DNA of 64,000 bases from Aquimarina sp. MAR_2010_214 (GCF_002846555.1 NZ_PJMS01000001.1:2604001-2668000), one strand, 5' to 3'. Counted from the first letter of the stretch, positions 26,880-35,580 are shown. Numbers and translations: made by a program. Notes: generated from the letters alone by a model not told the origin.

Positions 26880-27325
26880 TACTCAATATCCATCTACAGG
26901 GAGATTAAAAGAAATAAAACCTTTTAGGCATACTATTCTAATCTAGGTAAAGCAAGGAATGTCTGCTTTTGGTGAAGAAGTTATTTGGTCCTGTAGCAAT
27001 TGTTATTAAGACAGAAGGCCGAGAAAATGCTTTTGAGCTAACAAAAATTTCAACTTTTAGCCTTGGCACAATGATCTTTACTGAAAAATATTGAGGTTGT
27101 AAGAAAACAGATAAGGGATATACAAGATAGAGCTTTTTTGTAAATGAAATTTATAAAGAAAATATCACTGTCAAAACACCAATGACTATTAGAATGGGTA
27201 AGTTACAAGGTAATACCTCGGTGTACTCAAGAAAATTTGAAGTATTCGCTACTCTTATTCCTGCGATTGATAGAGTTTCTAAATGGTCAAAATCTTTTGA
27301 GTCTCAATTGGTATTCACAGGTTAG
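26880..27325 (+). pseudogene. Decayed aldehyde dehydrogenase (succinate-semialdehyde type) and following fragment
   Basis: Conserved pieces of an NAD(P)-dependent aldehyde dehydrogenase can be read in shifting frames. ITQYPSTGRLK is the N-terminal start; then comes AFGEEV followed after a frame change by FGPVAIVIKTEGRENAFELT. STFSLGTMIFTEKY and the terminal FFVNEIYKENITV follow. The catalytic Cys and Glu regions are missing, so there was a large internal deletion. After it (27181-27325) comes an unidentified fragment beginning TPMTIRMGKLQG. No functional product is possible. It is followed by a terminator. Confidence 0.7.
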
Positions 27326-27347
27326 AAATGAATGATTTTACTTCCAA

Positions 27348-27388
27348 CAAAAACCCTATGTTTATATAAACATAGGGTTTTTGTTTTT
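27348..27388 (+). terminator. Intrinsic terminator after the aldehyde dehydrogenase relic
   Basis: Bases 27348-27383 form a perfect 36-bp palindrome with core CCCTATGTTTA and its complement, followed by a T-rich stretch. It probably ended the former transcript. Confidence 0.75.
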
Positions 27389-27644
27389 CAATTTATCAAA
27401 ATAGCCTTTAGTATATAACTTTCGAGAATCTCATAATGCTGTATTTGTGCTTAGGATTTCCCAATAAGACATTTCTGAGTAATTGGTACATTTCCTTTTT
27501 TCATTTTGGGTTTTCCAATAACTGATTTCAGTTTGAAGTTTTTTTGAGTTTTTGTTAGTTTGGGATGTTCCATTTTTATTGGGCATATATTATAAATTCT
27601 TGTTTTTATTTGGTTGATAATGTAATTTGTTGATGTGTAGACAT

Positions 27645-28001
27645 TTATATTGTATGCACCAGTGCATTAATATTATGACGCTCTACTAGTCTTTCGGTGA
27701 AGGCTTTGTGCCCTTTTGGAGCTAATAAATGAAGTTTTCCTCGTTTCATCCCAGCCATAAAACTTAAAACTTTCCACTTTACGACTAATTTCTTAGCATT
27801 ATTATTTTTTAAAGCAATATCAGAGTAGTGCTTAGCTCCACCATAGGTAGTAAATGATAAATCTGCTCGTATTTTTTCATTAGTAGATTTGCTGGTAAAG
27901 ACTTTTGGATCTTCATAACCTTCAGCAATAGATTTCACAATTTTTGTAGGCTTTTTTTCGACCCAAGAAAGGGCTTTCTTGATATATCTGTTCTTTTTCA
28001 T
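27645..28001 (-). CDS. Conserved hypothetical basic protein
   Basis: This 118-aa protein is rich in Lys and has no signal peptide. It starts MKKNRYIKKALSWVEKKPTK; the middle reads IRADLSFTTYGGAKHYSDIA and the end ALVHTI. I do not recognise a family. Two very small basic or membrane frames (28056-28184 and 28209-28301) precede it on the same strand, so it may be the last gene of a small operon. The function is unknown. Confidence 0.6.
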   Translation of the reverse strand: MKKNRYIKKALSWVEKKPTKIVKSIAEGYEDPKVFTSKSTNEKIRADLSFTTYGGAKHYSDIALKNNNAKKLVVKWKVLSFMAGMKRGKLHLLAPKGHKAFTERLVERHNINALVHTI

Positions 28002-28055
28002 AATTTAAATTTTTAATATTTCTATTTCATAGAATCACGTCTATTTATAGCCTAA

Positions 28056-28184
28056 TTAAATTGTAATTGCTTTTTTGGGCTTCATATTGATCTTAACTTT
28101 TTTTCGAATACCTCTTAGATATGCCTTACTTCCAAAAAACTTTTTTCTAAGTCCTGGCCTTTGAATATTATTTCTGTTTTTCAT
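28056..28184 (-). CDS. Possible 42-aa basic protein
   Basis: A short frame begins MKNRNNIQRPGLRKKFFGSK and ends PKKAITI. It is strongly basic (about one third Lys/Arg). Its position 54 bases upstream of the gene at 27645-28001, on the same strand, supports it being real. No function is inferred. Confidence 0.4.
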   Translation of the reverse strand: MKNRNNIQRPGLRKKFFGSKAYLRGIRKKVKINMKPKKAITI

Positions 28185-28208
28185 AATAATTTTTGTTGTT
28201 GTATCTAC

Positions 28209-28301
28209 CTACAGTACCAGTACTAATGCTAATGCATATAAAGCGATTGATACAGTAACTAAAAGAGTTAATGATTTAAATAATCTTTTTTTAAATTTCA
28301 T
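28209..28301 (-). CDS. Possible 30-aa membrane peptide
   Basis: The frame encodes MKFKKRLFKSLTLLVTVSIA followed by LYALALVLVL: a basic start and one membrane helix. It precedes the 42-aa frame by 24 bases. Evidence is composition and spacing only. Confidence 0.35.
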   Translation of the reverse strand: MKFKKRLFKSLTLLVTVSIALYALALVLVL

Positions 28302-29372
28302 TTAGAGAGGTAATTTTTAAAAATTATTTTATCTATGAATAGCATACCTACTGGCACTCGGTAAATCTTTTAAAAATTGAATAAAGGGGGTAAAGTAAAT
28401 TTTGAGATATCTGTAATAAATTTGCATAATTAAGTGATTTTAGTGTGAATAAATTCGTGTTTAACTTTATATAAAAGTTGTTATCAAAGCCATTATAAAA
28501 ACAAAAGTTGAAACAACTGTTAATATGAGTAAAGAGCTTTTTCGATTGTTATCCAAAATATTTTTTTTTCGATTAATAATTGATTTTTTTGAAAAATGGA
28601 TATGTAAAATGCAATATCATTATAATAATTGTCAAACTTTGAAACTTAAAATTTTGTCTAATTATTTACTATTGAATTCTAAATAGGCTTGTATGAAAGT
28701 CAATAACTAAAACTAAATGCAGGACTGCATCAGAAAAGATTAAATGTTTTTTTAGAAAATATTGATTCCTCAATCATACACTAGTAATATAAGTTCTAAG
28801 ATAAATTTGTCAAGTGCTTTAACGTGGTTTAACCTTATTAAGAATTATTTAACATAAGTAGTGTTAAAAATAAAACTTATGTGTTAATGAAATTAACAAA
28901 AACAAATTCTATTTTTTAATTTAATTTTTATAAAAAAATATAAAAACGAGCGAATTTTATTTAAAAAAAGCTCTCTTTTTATTAAAAATCATATAATTTA
29001 AGATAAATATACTTTGTTCGAATGTGTGTTTAGGGTAATAAGAATGTCTTAATAAGATCATAATTTTATTTCTAAATGCTTGATAAATTCATATCCCATA
29101 TCAAAATAACCTTTTTATAACGAATTGAAAAAAGTTTAAATCACTTCAATATATAATCTTAATAGAATTCATTCCAGGTACTAAAAAAGCACCAGCAATG
29201 ATTCCTGCACGCACTCCAGCAATGATGTTTGAGTATGTTATATTCCTGTAAAGAGTACTGTGCCTAAATTATTGAATCCTCTTACGGAACACTACTTAGA
29301 ACTAATCTAGTTTTTTTACGGATTAAAGAATTTAATAATTTTTCAAAGGTTGTTTTTCAAACGTATTGGTAT
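28302..29372. other. Long intergenic region with a truncated repeat end
   Basis: I find no gene in this 1.07-kb AT-rich stretch. The identifiable item is 29112-29147, an isolated copy of the outer end of the 168-bp element. A short degenerate frame around 29165-29230 (minus) reads AGVRAGIIAGAFLVPG and could be a relic; I cannot assign it. Confidence 0.5.
29112..29147 (-). mobile_element. Solo end of the 168-bp MITE-like element
   Basis: On the minus strand, 29147 down to 29112 matches the first 36 bases of the element at 9171-9338 with one clear mismatch, beginning GAAGTGATTTAAACTTTTTT. The rest of the element is missing, so this is a deletion remnant. Confidence 0.65.
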
Positions 29373-29870
29373 TTAAGACGTAGACCAAGCGGTAAACATC
29401 CAATGTCTTTTTTCTAACCTTCTCATAAACTGGGTAACAATTTCTTCGGTTACTGTATCTCCAGAATCTAAAGCTGCATTTAATACATCTAATAATGAAT
29501 CGTGTAATATTCTAAAATCTTTAAGTACTTCTTGTACCATGTCCAAAGGAGCTAGGTCATCTTCTAGTTCCTTGATATTAGCTAGACCTATATGCTGTTG
29601 TAAAGTGTATTTAGGTTTTAATCCAAATACTCTAATTCTTTCTGCTATGGTGTCGGTTTGTGCTTTTACTTCGTTGTATTCTATTTCGAATTGTTCGTGC
29701 AATTCAAAAAAATCACCTCCTTCTACATTCCAATGAAATGTTCGTAATTTGTGATATTGTACAATATAATTAGCTAAAAGTTTATTTAGAGCGACCACGA
29801 TTTCGGCCGTTTCAAGGTAAGTAAAACCTAATTTTTTGTATGCTTTTTGTTTTTTTAATGTACTTTCCAT
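29373..29870 (-). CDS. dps: Dps-family ferritin-like protein, copy 2
   Basis: The protein (165 aa from ATG 29870; an ATG 9 bases earlier is possible) carries the ferroxidase motif FHWNVEGGDFFELHEQFEIE and TDTIAERIRVFG, and ends RLEKRHWMFTAWSTS, a typical Dps C-terminus. It should form a dodecamer that stores iron and protects DNA. It differs enough from copy 1 to be an older duplicate. It is monocistronic. The upstream 290 bases contain a GAGTTAAC-type motif (30096-30103 on the other strand), also found before other stress genes here. Confidence 0.92.
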   Translation of the reverse strand: MESTLKKQKAYKKLGFTYLETAEIVVALNKLLANYIVQYHKLRTFHWNVEGGDFFELHEQFEIEYNEVKAQTDTIAERIRVFGLKPKYTLQQHIGLANIKELEDDLAPLDMVQEVLKDFRILHDSLLDVLNAALDSGDTVTEEIVTQFMRRLEKRHWMFTAWSTS

Positions 29871-30156
29871 AATTTTCATATATTTACTGTTATTTTACTA
29901 TCTGTCCTTCAGATAGTATAATTTTAGATTCAGGTTTGGTTAATTTTTCATATTCTTTTACTAGTGTTTTAATTTTTTATAGGACTGATTTTAAGGTGTA
30001 TACGCTTTTAATTAAGCATAACGACGTTTAAGATTTTGATTTTAATTTCAAGTAAATAAAAGTCGGTAAACATCTTTAACACTATTGATGTTAATGTTAA
30101 CTCATATAAGATTTACCGAATAAAGTAGGGATGAAGAAGTGGATTCAGATATGTTA

Positions 30157-30164
30157 ACAATATT
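30157..30164. repeat. Target-site duplication, left copy
   Basis: ACAATATT directly precedes the IS left end; the same 8 bases follow the right end at 31218-31225. An 8-bp duplication is the usual length for IS1595-type elements. Confidence 0.9.
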
Positions 30165-31217
30165 GGCTAAGTTCTAATTAGAATATGTTTTATCTTTACT
30201 TTATAAAAACGGAGAAATGATACCAGAAGATTTTAGAGATTTTTTCATTAGTTCATCGGCTTTGGTTCAATCAGAAATTGTTTCCACATTATTGGAGATC
30301 TCTACTGAGGGTTCAGCCCTGATTGATAGCAATCAGAGTAAAGCCATAAGCTGTCCTCATTGTAAGTGCAATAAAATTAAGGCTAATGGTAAGCTCAAAG
30401 GAGTACAGCGCTATGTTTGTAATACTTGTCATAAAAACTTTAGTGAAACTACCGGTAAGTTCTGGTACAACCTCAAGAAGAAAGACAAAGTTAATCGTTA
30501 TTTATTCTGTTTACTCTCTGGATATAGTATTCGCAAGAGTGCCAAAGAAACAGGGATTTCTATTCAGACTTCTTTTGATTGGAGGCACAAATTACTTGTC
30601 TCCTTTGGGAGCGTAAGTGTGGATGAATTCCAAGGAATCCTAGAGAGTGATGATCTTTTCTTTGCTTACTCTGAAAAAGGGAATCGAAATTTGGATCGTC
30701 CTGCTAGAAAACGTGGCGCAAAGGCAAGTAAAGCTGGTCTCAGTAATGAAAAAGTAGCTGTGATAGCCAGTTGTGACCGATCAGGGAACAAAGATTTCAA
30801 AGTAGCTACCAGAGGTCGCATTAGTAAAAGTGACTTGGAGACTATATTACAAGGGAAGTTGGCTAAAGTAGAAACCCTTTGTAGCGACAGTCACAGAAGC
30901 TATACTGCATTTGCAAAAGACAAGAAGGTAGCACACAAAAAATTTAATGCTTCGAAGGGTCAAAGAGCTGTTGACAAAATATATCACGTACAAAATGTGA
31001 ATAATATGGATATGCGTCTAAGGAAATTTATGGAGCCCTTCAATGGAGTGGCAACAAAATACCTTCAGAATTATCTGAATTGGTTTTTAGTCTTAGAAAA
31101 AATAAAAAATTCAACCAGTAAAATGGCAACCGTAGCAGCTATAGCCTTTGCTTCCAATACTGCCTGGATGGAATTTAAAAACATAGTAGTAAATAATATG
31201 CTTTTTAGAACTTAGCC
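30165..31217 (+). mobile_element. Intact IS1595-type insertion sequence (1053 bp)
   Basis: The ends are inverted repeats, GGCTAAGTTCTAA at 30165-30177 and its complement at 31205-31217. The perfect 8-bp direct repeat ACAATATT on both sides shows that this copy arrived by transposition. It carries a single complete transposase gene. It sits between the second Dps gene and corA and interrupts no visible gene. Confidence 0.93.
30217..31215 (+). CDS. IS1595-family transposase
   Basis: This 332-aa transposase has an N-terminal zinc ribbon (CPHCKCNKIKANGKLKG, then YVCNTCHKNF), a helix-turn-helix-like stretch (RKSAKETGISIQTSFDWRHK) and a catalytic core. First Asp candidates are in ESDDLFFAYSE, the second in LCSDSHRSYTAF, and the last block is HVQNVNNMDMRLRKFM. 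This order matches the ISXO2/IS1595 group. No frameshift or early stop is present, so it is probably active. Its stop codon lies within the right inverted repeat. Confidence 0.92.
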   Translation: MIPEDFRDFFISSSALVQSEIVSTLLEISTEGSALIDSNQSKAISCPHCKCNKIKANGKLKGVQRYVCNTCHKNFSETTGKFWYNLKKKDKVNRYLFCLLSGYSIRKSAKETGISIQTSFDWRHKLLVSFGSVSVDEFQGILESDDLFFAYSEKGNRNLDRPARKRGAKASKAGLSNEKVAVIASCDRSGNKDFKVATRGRISKSDLETILQGKLAKVETLCSDSHRSYTAFAKDKKVAHKKFNASKGQRAVDKIYHVQNVNNMDMRLRKFMEPFNGVATKYLQNYLNWFLVLEKIKNSTSKMATVAAIAFASNTAWMEFKNIVVNNMLFRT

Positions 31218-31225
31218 ACAATATT
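31218..31225. repeat. Target-site duplication, right copy
   Basis: This ACAATATT is identical to 30157-30164 and follows the IS right end directly. Confidence 0.9.
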
Positions 31226-31256
31226 TAATCATTGTCTTTTTGATTATAATATAGTT

Positions 31257-32345
31257 TTAGAGCCATTTTTTTCTTCTGAAAAAAATAAGAAGACCAACAA
31301 ATAAAGTTATCATTATACCCCATAAGATATAATAGGCATTTTGATATTTGAGTTCTGGCATGTGATCAAAATTCATTCCGTATACACCAACTATAAAAGT
31401 TAAAGGAATAAAAATGGTAGCAATAATGGTTAGGACTTTCATTATACCGTTCATTTTATTACTTATAGTGGTCATGTACATATCCATAAGTCCCCAGATC
31501 ATTTCGCGATACACATCAATATTTTCATTAATATGAATAATATGATCATAAAGGTCTTTGAAATAGTCTATATGTTTTTCTTGAATAAGATCAGTTTCAG
31601 ATTTTACAATTCTTCCAATGATCTCACGCAGTGGTAAGATACTTCTGCGAATTCTGAGAATCTCTCTTTTTAATGACTGGATATCCTGAGTTATCGTATC
31701 ATCTGGTTGTTCTACAAAAAGTTGCTCTTCTAGAAGTTCTACTTTCTCACCCAAATCCTCAATCACTACAAAATAATTATCAAAAATAGCATCTATCAAT
31801 GCAAAAGCAAGATAATCAGCCTCAGAGCTTCTGATTCGACTTTTAGCATTAGTTATACGTGCTCGAACTGGTTCAAAGATATCCTCCTCGGATTCTTGAA
31901 AAGTAATTACGTATCCTTTACCCAATACTATAGAAATATGCTCGATTATAAATTCTTTATTTTTATTAAAATACATCATTTTAAGTACCAGGAAAAGATA
32001 AGTGTCGTATTCATCGATCTTTGGGCGTTGATCGGTATTTACTATATCTTCAATAATAAGCGGATGTAAACCATAATGTTGACCGATTCGAGTAATTTCG
32101 TTTGTGTGACTTAAACCATTAACATTGATCCAGGTAATGTGTTCGTTGCTTTTAAGAATAAAAGTTTTATCAATATCATCAGTATCTTTAACTTCAAAAG
32201 TATCTTTTGTATAATTCTGAATTTCAATTTTGGTTGATAGATGTTCTTTTTCACCAATATAAACTACTGTACCGGGTGCTTTCCCCAGACTTTTTGAGGA
32301 TTTAGGTTTTTTAGTTTTTTTATGTACAAGTCGGTGTTTTCTCAT
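31257..32345 (-). CDS. corA: CorA-type magnesium/cobalt transporter
   Basis: This 362-aa protein has a long cytoplasmic N-terminal domain and two C-terminal membrane helices separated by the hallmark loop YGMNFDHMPE (the GMN motif), ending with a basic tail FFRRKKWL. CorA forms a pentameric channel for Mg2+ (and Co2+). The N-terminal 20 residues are unusually basic (MRKHRLVHKKTKKPKSSKS). Length is normal. It is monocistronic, with the IS inserted 39 bases past its stop. Confidence 0.95.
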   Translation of the reverse strand: MRKHRLVHKKTKKPKSSKSLGKAPGTVVYIGEKEHLSTKIEIQNYTKDTFEVKDTDDIDKTFILKSNEHITWINVNGLSHTNEITRIGQHYGLHPLIIEDIVNTDQRPKIDEYDTYLFLVLKMMYFNKNKEFIIEHISIVLGKGYVITFQESEEDIFEPVRARITNAKSRIRSSEADYLAFALIDAIFDNYFVVIEDLGEKVELLEEQLFVEQPDDTITQDIQSLKREILRIRRSILPLREIIGRIVKSETDLIQEKHIDYFKDLYDHIIHINENIDVYREMIWGLMDMYMTTISNKMNGIMKVLTIIATIFIPLTFIVGVYGMNFDHMPELKYQNAYYILWGIMITLFVGLLIFFRRKKWL

Positions 32346-32470
32346 ATTACAGCGGACAACATTAGTTGTAAAAGTACTAAAAGATATTTTACAAAAAAGG
32401 CCATTTCACTATTCTTTCCAACTTAAAATAATGTAACTTTCTTGGGTATTTATTAAGACTTTTGCTTATT

Positions 32471-33001
32471 ATGAAAAAATTAATTATTTATTTTGCTGTA
32501 TTGCTTTTTTGTATTGCTTTACCCAATTGTGTAAAGCAAAATCCTAATAAGGAATTAGAACAAGGAATTTTAAAAGAAAATAAAATACCAGAAAGCGATG
32601 ATGGGTTCAGTTATCCTATTAAGAAAGATGTATATATTCCTATCTATTCAGATATTTATAATAAGACAAAAGATTTTCGATTTCAGCTTACTGCTACACT
32701 AAGTATAAGAAATACAAGCCCGAAGGATACACTTTTTATTAAAAAAGTAGATTATTATAACACGACTGGAGGTTTTGTGCGAGGATATATCGAACAGCCT
32801 ATTTATCTGAAACCTCTTGAATCTATTGAATATGTTATAGAAGAAGAAGATACTGCTGGAGGAAGTGGAGCGAATTTCTTGATTACTTGGGGGGCGAATA
32901 AAACTATAACTCCTATTTTTCAAGGAGTAATGGTCGGTGTGTCTGGTCAACAAGGGCTTGCGTTTACCACAGAAGGAGTAATAATATCTGAAAGTGAATA
33001 A
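32471..33001 (+). CDS. DUF3124 lipoprotein
   Basis: I start at ATG 32471 (176 aa) because MKKLIIYFAVLLFCIALPNC is a lipoprotein signal (Cys20); a TTG 9 bases earlier is not needed. The mature part contains VYIPIYSDIY, LSIRNTSPKDTLFIKKVDYY, AGGSGANFLITWGA and MVGVSGQQGLAFTTEGV, the conserved blocks of DUF3124. No activity is known. Its stop abuts the stop of the convergent PNPOx-like gene. Confidence 0.85.
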   Translation: MKKLIIYFAVLLFCIALPNCVKQNPNKELEQGILKENKIPESDDGFSYPIKKDVYIPIYSDIYNKTKDFRFQLTATLSIRNTSPKDTLFIKKVDYYNTTGGFVRGYIEQPIYLKPLESIEYVIEEEDTAGGSGANFLITWGANKTITPIFQGVMVGVSGQQGLAFTTEGVIISESE

Positions 33002-33436
33002 TTATTCTAGGTAATCTTTTGTAAAAATAGTATTGGATTCTCGGTTTAAATCATCCCAATAGTCTGCTTTTAATATTTCAAATTTTATAGCGGTCAAAGT
33101 TTCTTTTTCTCGCTTCTTTACATATGTTACATCTTCCTCATTGTATAATTCTTCCAACTTTTCTGGGTCATCTATAATTTCACCTTTACCAAATAAACTT
33201 AAGAAATAAGATGATTCTGGCTTACTGTAGATCAATGTTGCTTCGTTAGAGATTAATAAATCTTGGTTGCAAACACTATATTTATCACTTAAGAACCATA
33301 TATTCCCCTTATTATCAAATTCTTTAGTCTGTAATAATGAAATATGAGGTGGTAGATACCCTAATTTGGTAATCAAAATAGCATTTTGTATTTCTTCTAT
33401 AGTATTTCTTATATTATTTTTAGTTACTTTTACCAT
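33002..33436 (-). CDS. Pyridoxamine 5'-phosphate oxidase-like (general stress protein 26 type)
   Basis: From ATG 33436 the protein has 144 aa. It shows the split-barrel flavin-binding pattern: IWFLSDKYSVCNQDLL, LIYSKPESSYFLSLFGKGEI and FEILKADYWDD near the end. Proteins of this type in stress clusters bind FMN or F420-like flavins, with substrates unknown; true PNPOx activity is unlikely. The upstream recombinase relic overlaps its first codons in another frame (33420-33581), so the native promoter may have been altered by that insertion or decay. Confidence 0.75.
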   Translation of the reverse strand: MVKVTKNNIRNTIEEIQNAILITKLGYLPPHISLLQTKEFDNKGNIWFLSDKYSVCNQDLLISNEATLIYSKPESSYFLSLFGKGEIIDDPEKLEELYNEEDVTYVKKREKETLTAIKFEILKADYWDDLNRESNTIFTKDYLE

Positions 33437-33581
33437 ATTCTTTTGCACTACTTTTTTTACAGTTTTTAACTAACTTTTCTTGATCTTTACTGGAAACTCT
33501 GGTATATATCCAAACATTTTTATTTATAGTTGTTTCTTTTTCTGCTTTTACAATAAATTTTTCAAAATAATTTAAACTCAT
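33420..33581 (-). pseudogene. N-terminal fragment of a serine recombinase
   Basis: The 53-codon frame starts MSLNYFEKFIVKAEKETTIN and contains VWIYTRVSSKDQE, the catalytic N-terminus of large serine recombinases, with the active Ser in RVSS. Soon after, the frame diverges (NCKKSSAKEYGKSN) and stops within the start of the PNPOx-like gene. The recombinase body and DNA-binding zinc domain are missing. Its ATG overlaps the stop of the fragment upstream in the ATGA manner, as in intact pairs. Confidence 0.7.
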
Positions 33582-33735
33582 TTCTTACTTTTCATTATGT
33601 CTATACCTATTACAGCTAATTTGTATAGTGATTTAATAATGCCTACTGCTGCTGCAGTTAAACCAATCCATCATAAGAACGTAGTTTGTCAACTGTCAAA
33701 ACCTTTACATCATTTTCTTGTTCTTGTGTTTCCAT
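33582..33735 (-). pseudogene. Broken small gene formerly paired with the recombinase
   Basis: On the minus strand METQEQENDVKVLTVDKLRS is followed by YDGL and then a frame break; the end IKSLYKLAVIGIDIMKSKK is read in another frame and overlaps the recombinase start. Such a small protein with a D-K-L-R-S-Y-D-G-L motif seems to go with these recombinases; I infer a two-gene cassette. Confidence 0.5.
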
Positions 33736-33739
33736 CTAC

Positions 33740-33770
33740 TTCTATATTCGTTTTCACAACGAATATAGAA
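33740..33770. promoter_or_regulatory. 13-bp-arm inverted repeat before the broken cassette
   Basis: The arms TTCTATATTCGTT (33740-33752) and its complement (33758-33770) are perfect, with a 5-base loop. The repeat ends 5 bases before the start codon at 33735 on the minus strand, so it overlaps the ribosome-binding site or marks an operator. Confidence 0.5.
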
Positions 33771-33916
33771 AGGTGAATACCAGTAATATTACAGCTTGAA
33801 AATATTGTCTTTATCCAGAAAATATGTTCTTCAAAAAGACACAAATAGTACAATCAAAAAATTGATTTTTTCACCAAAAATGTCCTTTTTAGTGAAAATC
33901 AAGACCATATTAAGAC

Positions 33917-34009
33917 AATTTTTGAGCTTGTCTAATTTGGATAATATTTGTAGGAAAACAAAAGAAAACATCGACTTATTTAACTAAACTGGTTAAATAA
34001 CGAATCTAT
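33917..34009. repeat. Left copy of a 92/93-bp inverted repeat
   Basis: This segment is the reverse complement of 41616-41707 with about five mismatches and one indel. Its inner part contains TTATTTAAC and the complementary GTTAAATAA, forming a hairpin. The broken IS4-type element begins 3 bases further in. Confidence 0.85.
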
Positions 34010-34011
34010 CA

Positions 34012-34976
34012 CAGTACATGACAAAAATATAATTAACTGATTTTTAGTAAATTATATGAGTAATTGGATCTATTTATCTAATGAAGAAAACCAATGTTAT
34101 CACTAAAAATAGTGAATTAACTTCTGTTCTTAATACTCATTTTCAAGGAAAAATAAATCTAGCTCGGATAAAACTAATCGCACTTTTTATAAGTAGCTTA
34201 TGTAAAGTACAATCTGTAACCTTCGATAAATTAGCAAATGCGTTTGACACTACTGCTGATGATAGCTAAATTGGTTTTTAACTTATTACCCAAACAGGAT
34301 AAAGTGAAATTAACTATTGATCGTACCAATTGGAAGTTTGGACAAACCAATATCAATATATTTATGTTAGGTATTGTTTATAAAGGTGTTGCTTTTCCTT
34401 TACTTTTTACCATGCTTGACAAGAGAGGAAATTCCAGTAGTCAAGAACGTATAGCACTAATAGAAAGGTTTGTCAGATTGTTTGGAAAAGAATATATCGA
34501 TTCTTTAGTTGTAGATAGAGAATTTGTTGGAGAGAAGTGGATAGGGTTTTTGAACCATAATCAAATCAGATATCATATTCGTATCCGTAATAATTTTATG
34601 GTCTATTTGCCCGATAAGAATAAACAAATAAAAGCATTCTGGTTGTTTAATAATTTAAAAGTTGGGCAGTATAAACATTATGATAAAATCGTATCTCTTA
34701 ATAGAGAGTTGTGTTACATCTCAGGATGTAAATTACACAAAGAAAGGGGAATTTCTGATTATTATATCCTTTAACAAACCTGAACAGACTAATGAATATT
34801 ACAGACAACGATGGCAGATAGAAAAAACACACCTGAATATAAAACCAATCCAAGTCAAAAAACACGGTAGAAAAGCTAGGATGATATTCAAATATGGACT
34901 TGACTATATTGTAAATGTATTATTAAACACTCTAAATCAATCAAATATAAATATCAACCAATTTTTGTCATGTACT
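34012..34976 (+). pseudogene. Broken IS4-family insertion sequence
   Basis: The ends are inverted repeats, AGTACATGACAAAAAT near 34013-34028 and its complement at 34961-34976. Transposase pieces lie in three frames: 34081-34269 (LANAFDTTAD), 34238-34774 (KLTIDRTNWKFGQTNINIFM with the first Asp, and SLVVDREFVGEKW with the second) and 34662-34979 (YYRQRWQIEKTHL, the Y-R-x-x-W-x-I-E block with the catalytic Glu). Segments between TTAD and IAKLVF, and after WQIEKTHL, are deleted. The copy cannot transpose on its own. Confidence 0.85.
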
Positions 34977-34985
34977 TAGAAATAA

Positions 34986-35240
34986 AAGCTTTAAGAAAAG
35001 AGTTGATAAAGATTCTTAACGCTACAGGTTTGTGGGATAGTAATGTTAATATAATTCAGGTTACTGATGCTAAAAATAGTGTATTAATTTAGAACATTAG
35101 TAAGTGCTATTGATGCTCCTACAGCTTGGGATTTACGTGTACATGTTCGTAAGAAATTAATTTTATTTCTACAAGAAAATTACCCAGAAAGTATTCCTAT
35201 AACTCTTGTATGTTTGAATAATGATTCTTTGAAAGAATAA
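34986..35240 (+). pseudogene. C-terminal relic of an MscS-type channel gene
   Basis: LRKELIKILNATGLWDSNVN and IIQVTDAKNSV are read in one frame, then after a shift RTLVSAIDAPTAWDLRVHVR and KKLILFLQENYPESIP. This is the C-terminal part of a mechanosensitive channel family. The membrane part is absent, and one frameshift (near 35090) breaks what remains. Confidence 0.7.
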
Positions 35241-35289
35241 TTTTTTTATAATCTACAAGCATTTTTTCTTAAAAACATTATCGTAATTT

Positions 35290-35445
35290 ACACATGGAGA
35301 AGAAGATTAATAATTAACTTACTTTTTTTCATCATTTTTAAACAATCTCTTGCATGATTTGGATAATGACCTTCTTCATAAACAAGCTCTAAAAGTTCAG
35401 CATTATTGATTATTTTTCCATTCAAAATAGACTCTTGATGTAAAT
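35290..35445 (-). pseudogene. Short relic resembling a winged-helix protein end
   Basis: On the minus strand INNAELLELVYEEGHYPNHA and RDCLKMMKKSKL resemble the C-terminal winged helix of three-Cys-motif partner proteins. There is no start, and the rest is missing. The assignment is weak. Confidence 0.25.
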
Positions 35446-35450
35446 TCCTG

Positions 35451-35580
35451 CGAAGTTGACCCCTATATCAGTTGGATTGATGAGATTTTGGTGGATGATA
35501 TAGAGCTTATCCAAGAAGAAGTATTTCAAGTATGGGAAGTAAAAACGATTTTTGGAATTAGACAAAGAGTAGTACCATAG
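35451..35580 (+). pseudogene. C-terminal relic of an S24-like repressor
   Basis: The frame reads EVDPYISWIDEILVDDIELI and ends VFQVWEVKTIFGIRQRVVP. The V-F-x-V-W-E-V-x-x block also closes the repressor at 45515-46252 (NVFEVWEVESAL). Only the tail remains. Confidence 0.35.

Noticed and set aside
29165..29230. Fragment of a transporter or DUF1328-like gene on the minus strand
   Set aside because: The readable string is too short and too rich in small residues to assign.
33796..33987. 63-codon open frame on the plus strand
   Set aside because: It crosses the left 92-bp inverted repeat and has no coding character.
34081..34979. Three separate genes
   Set aside because: The three frames are consecutive parts of one IS4-type transposase broken by frameshifts and deletions.
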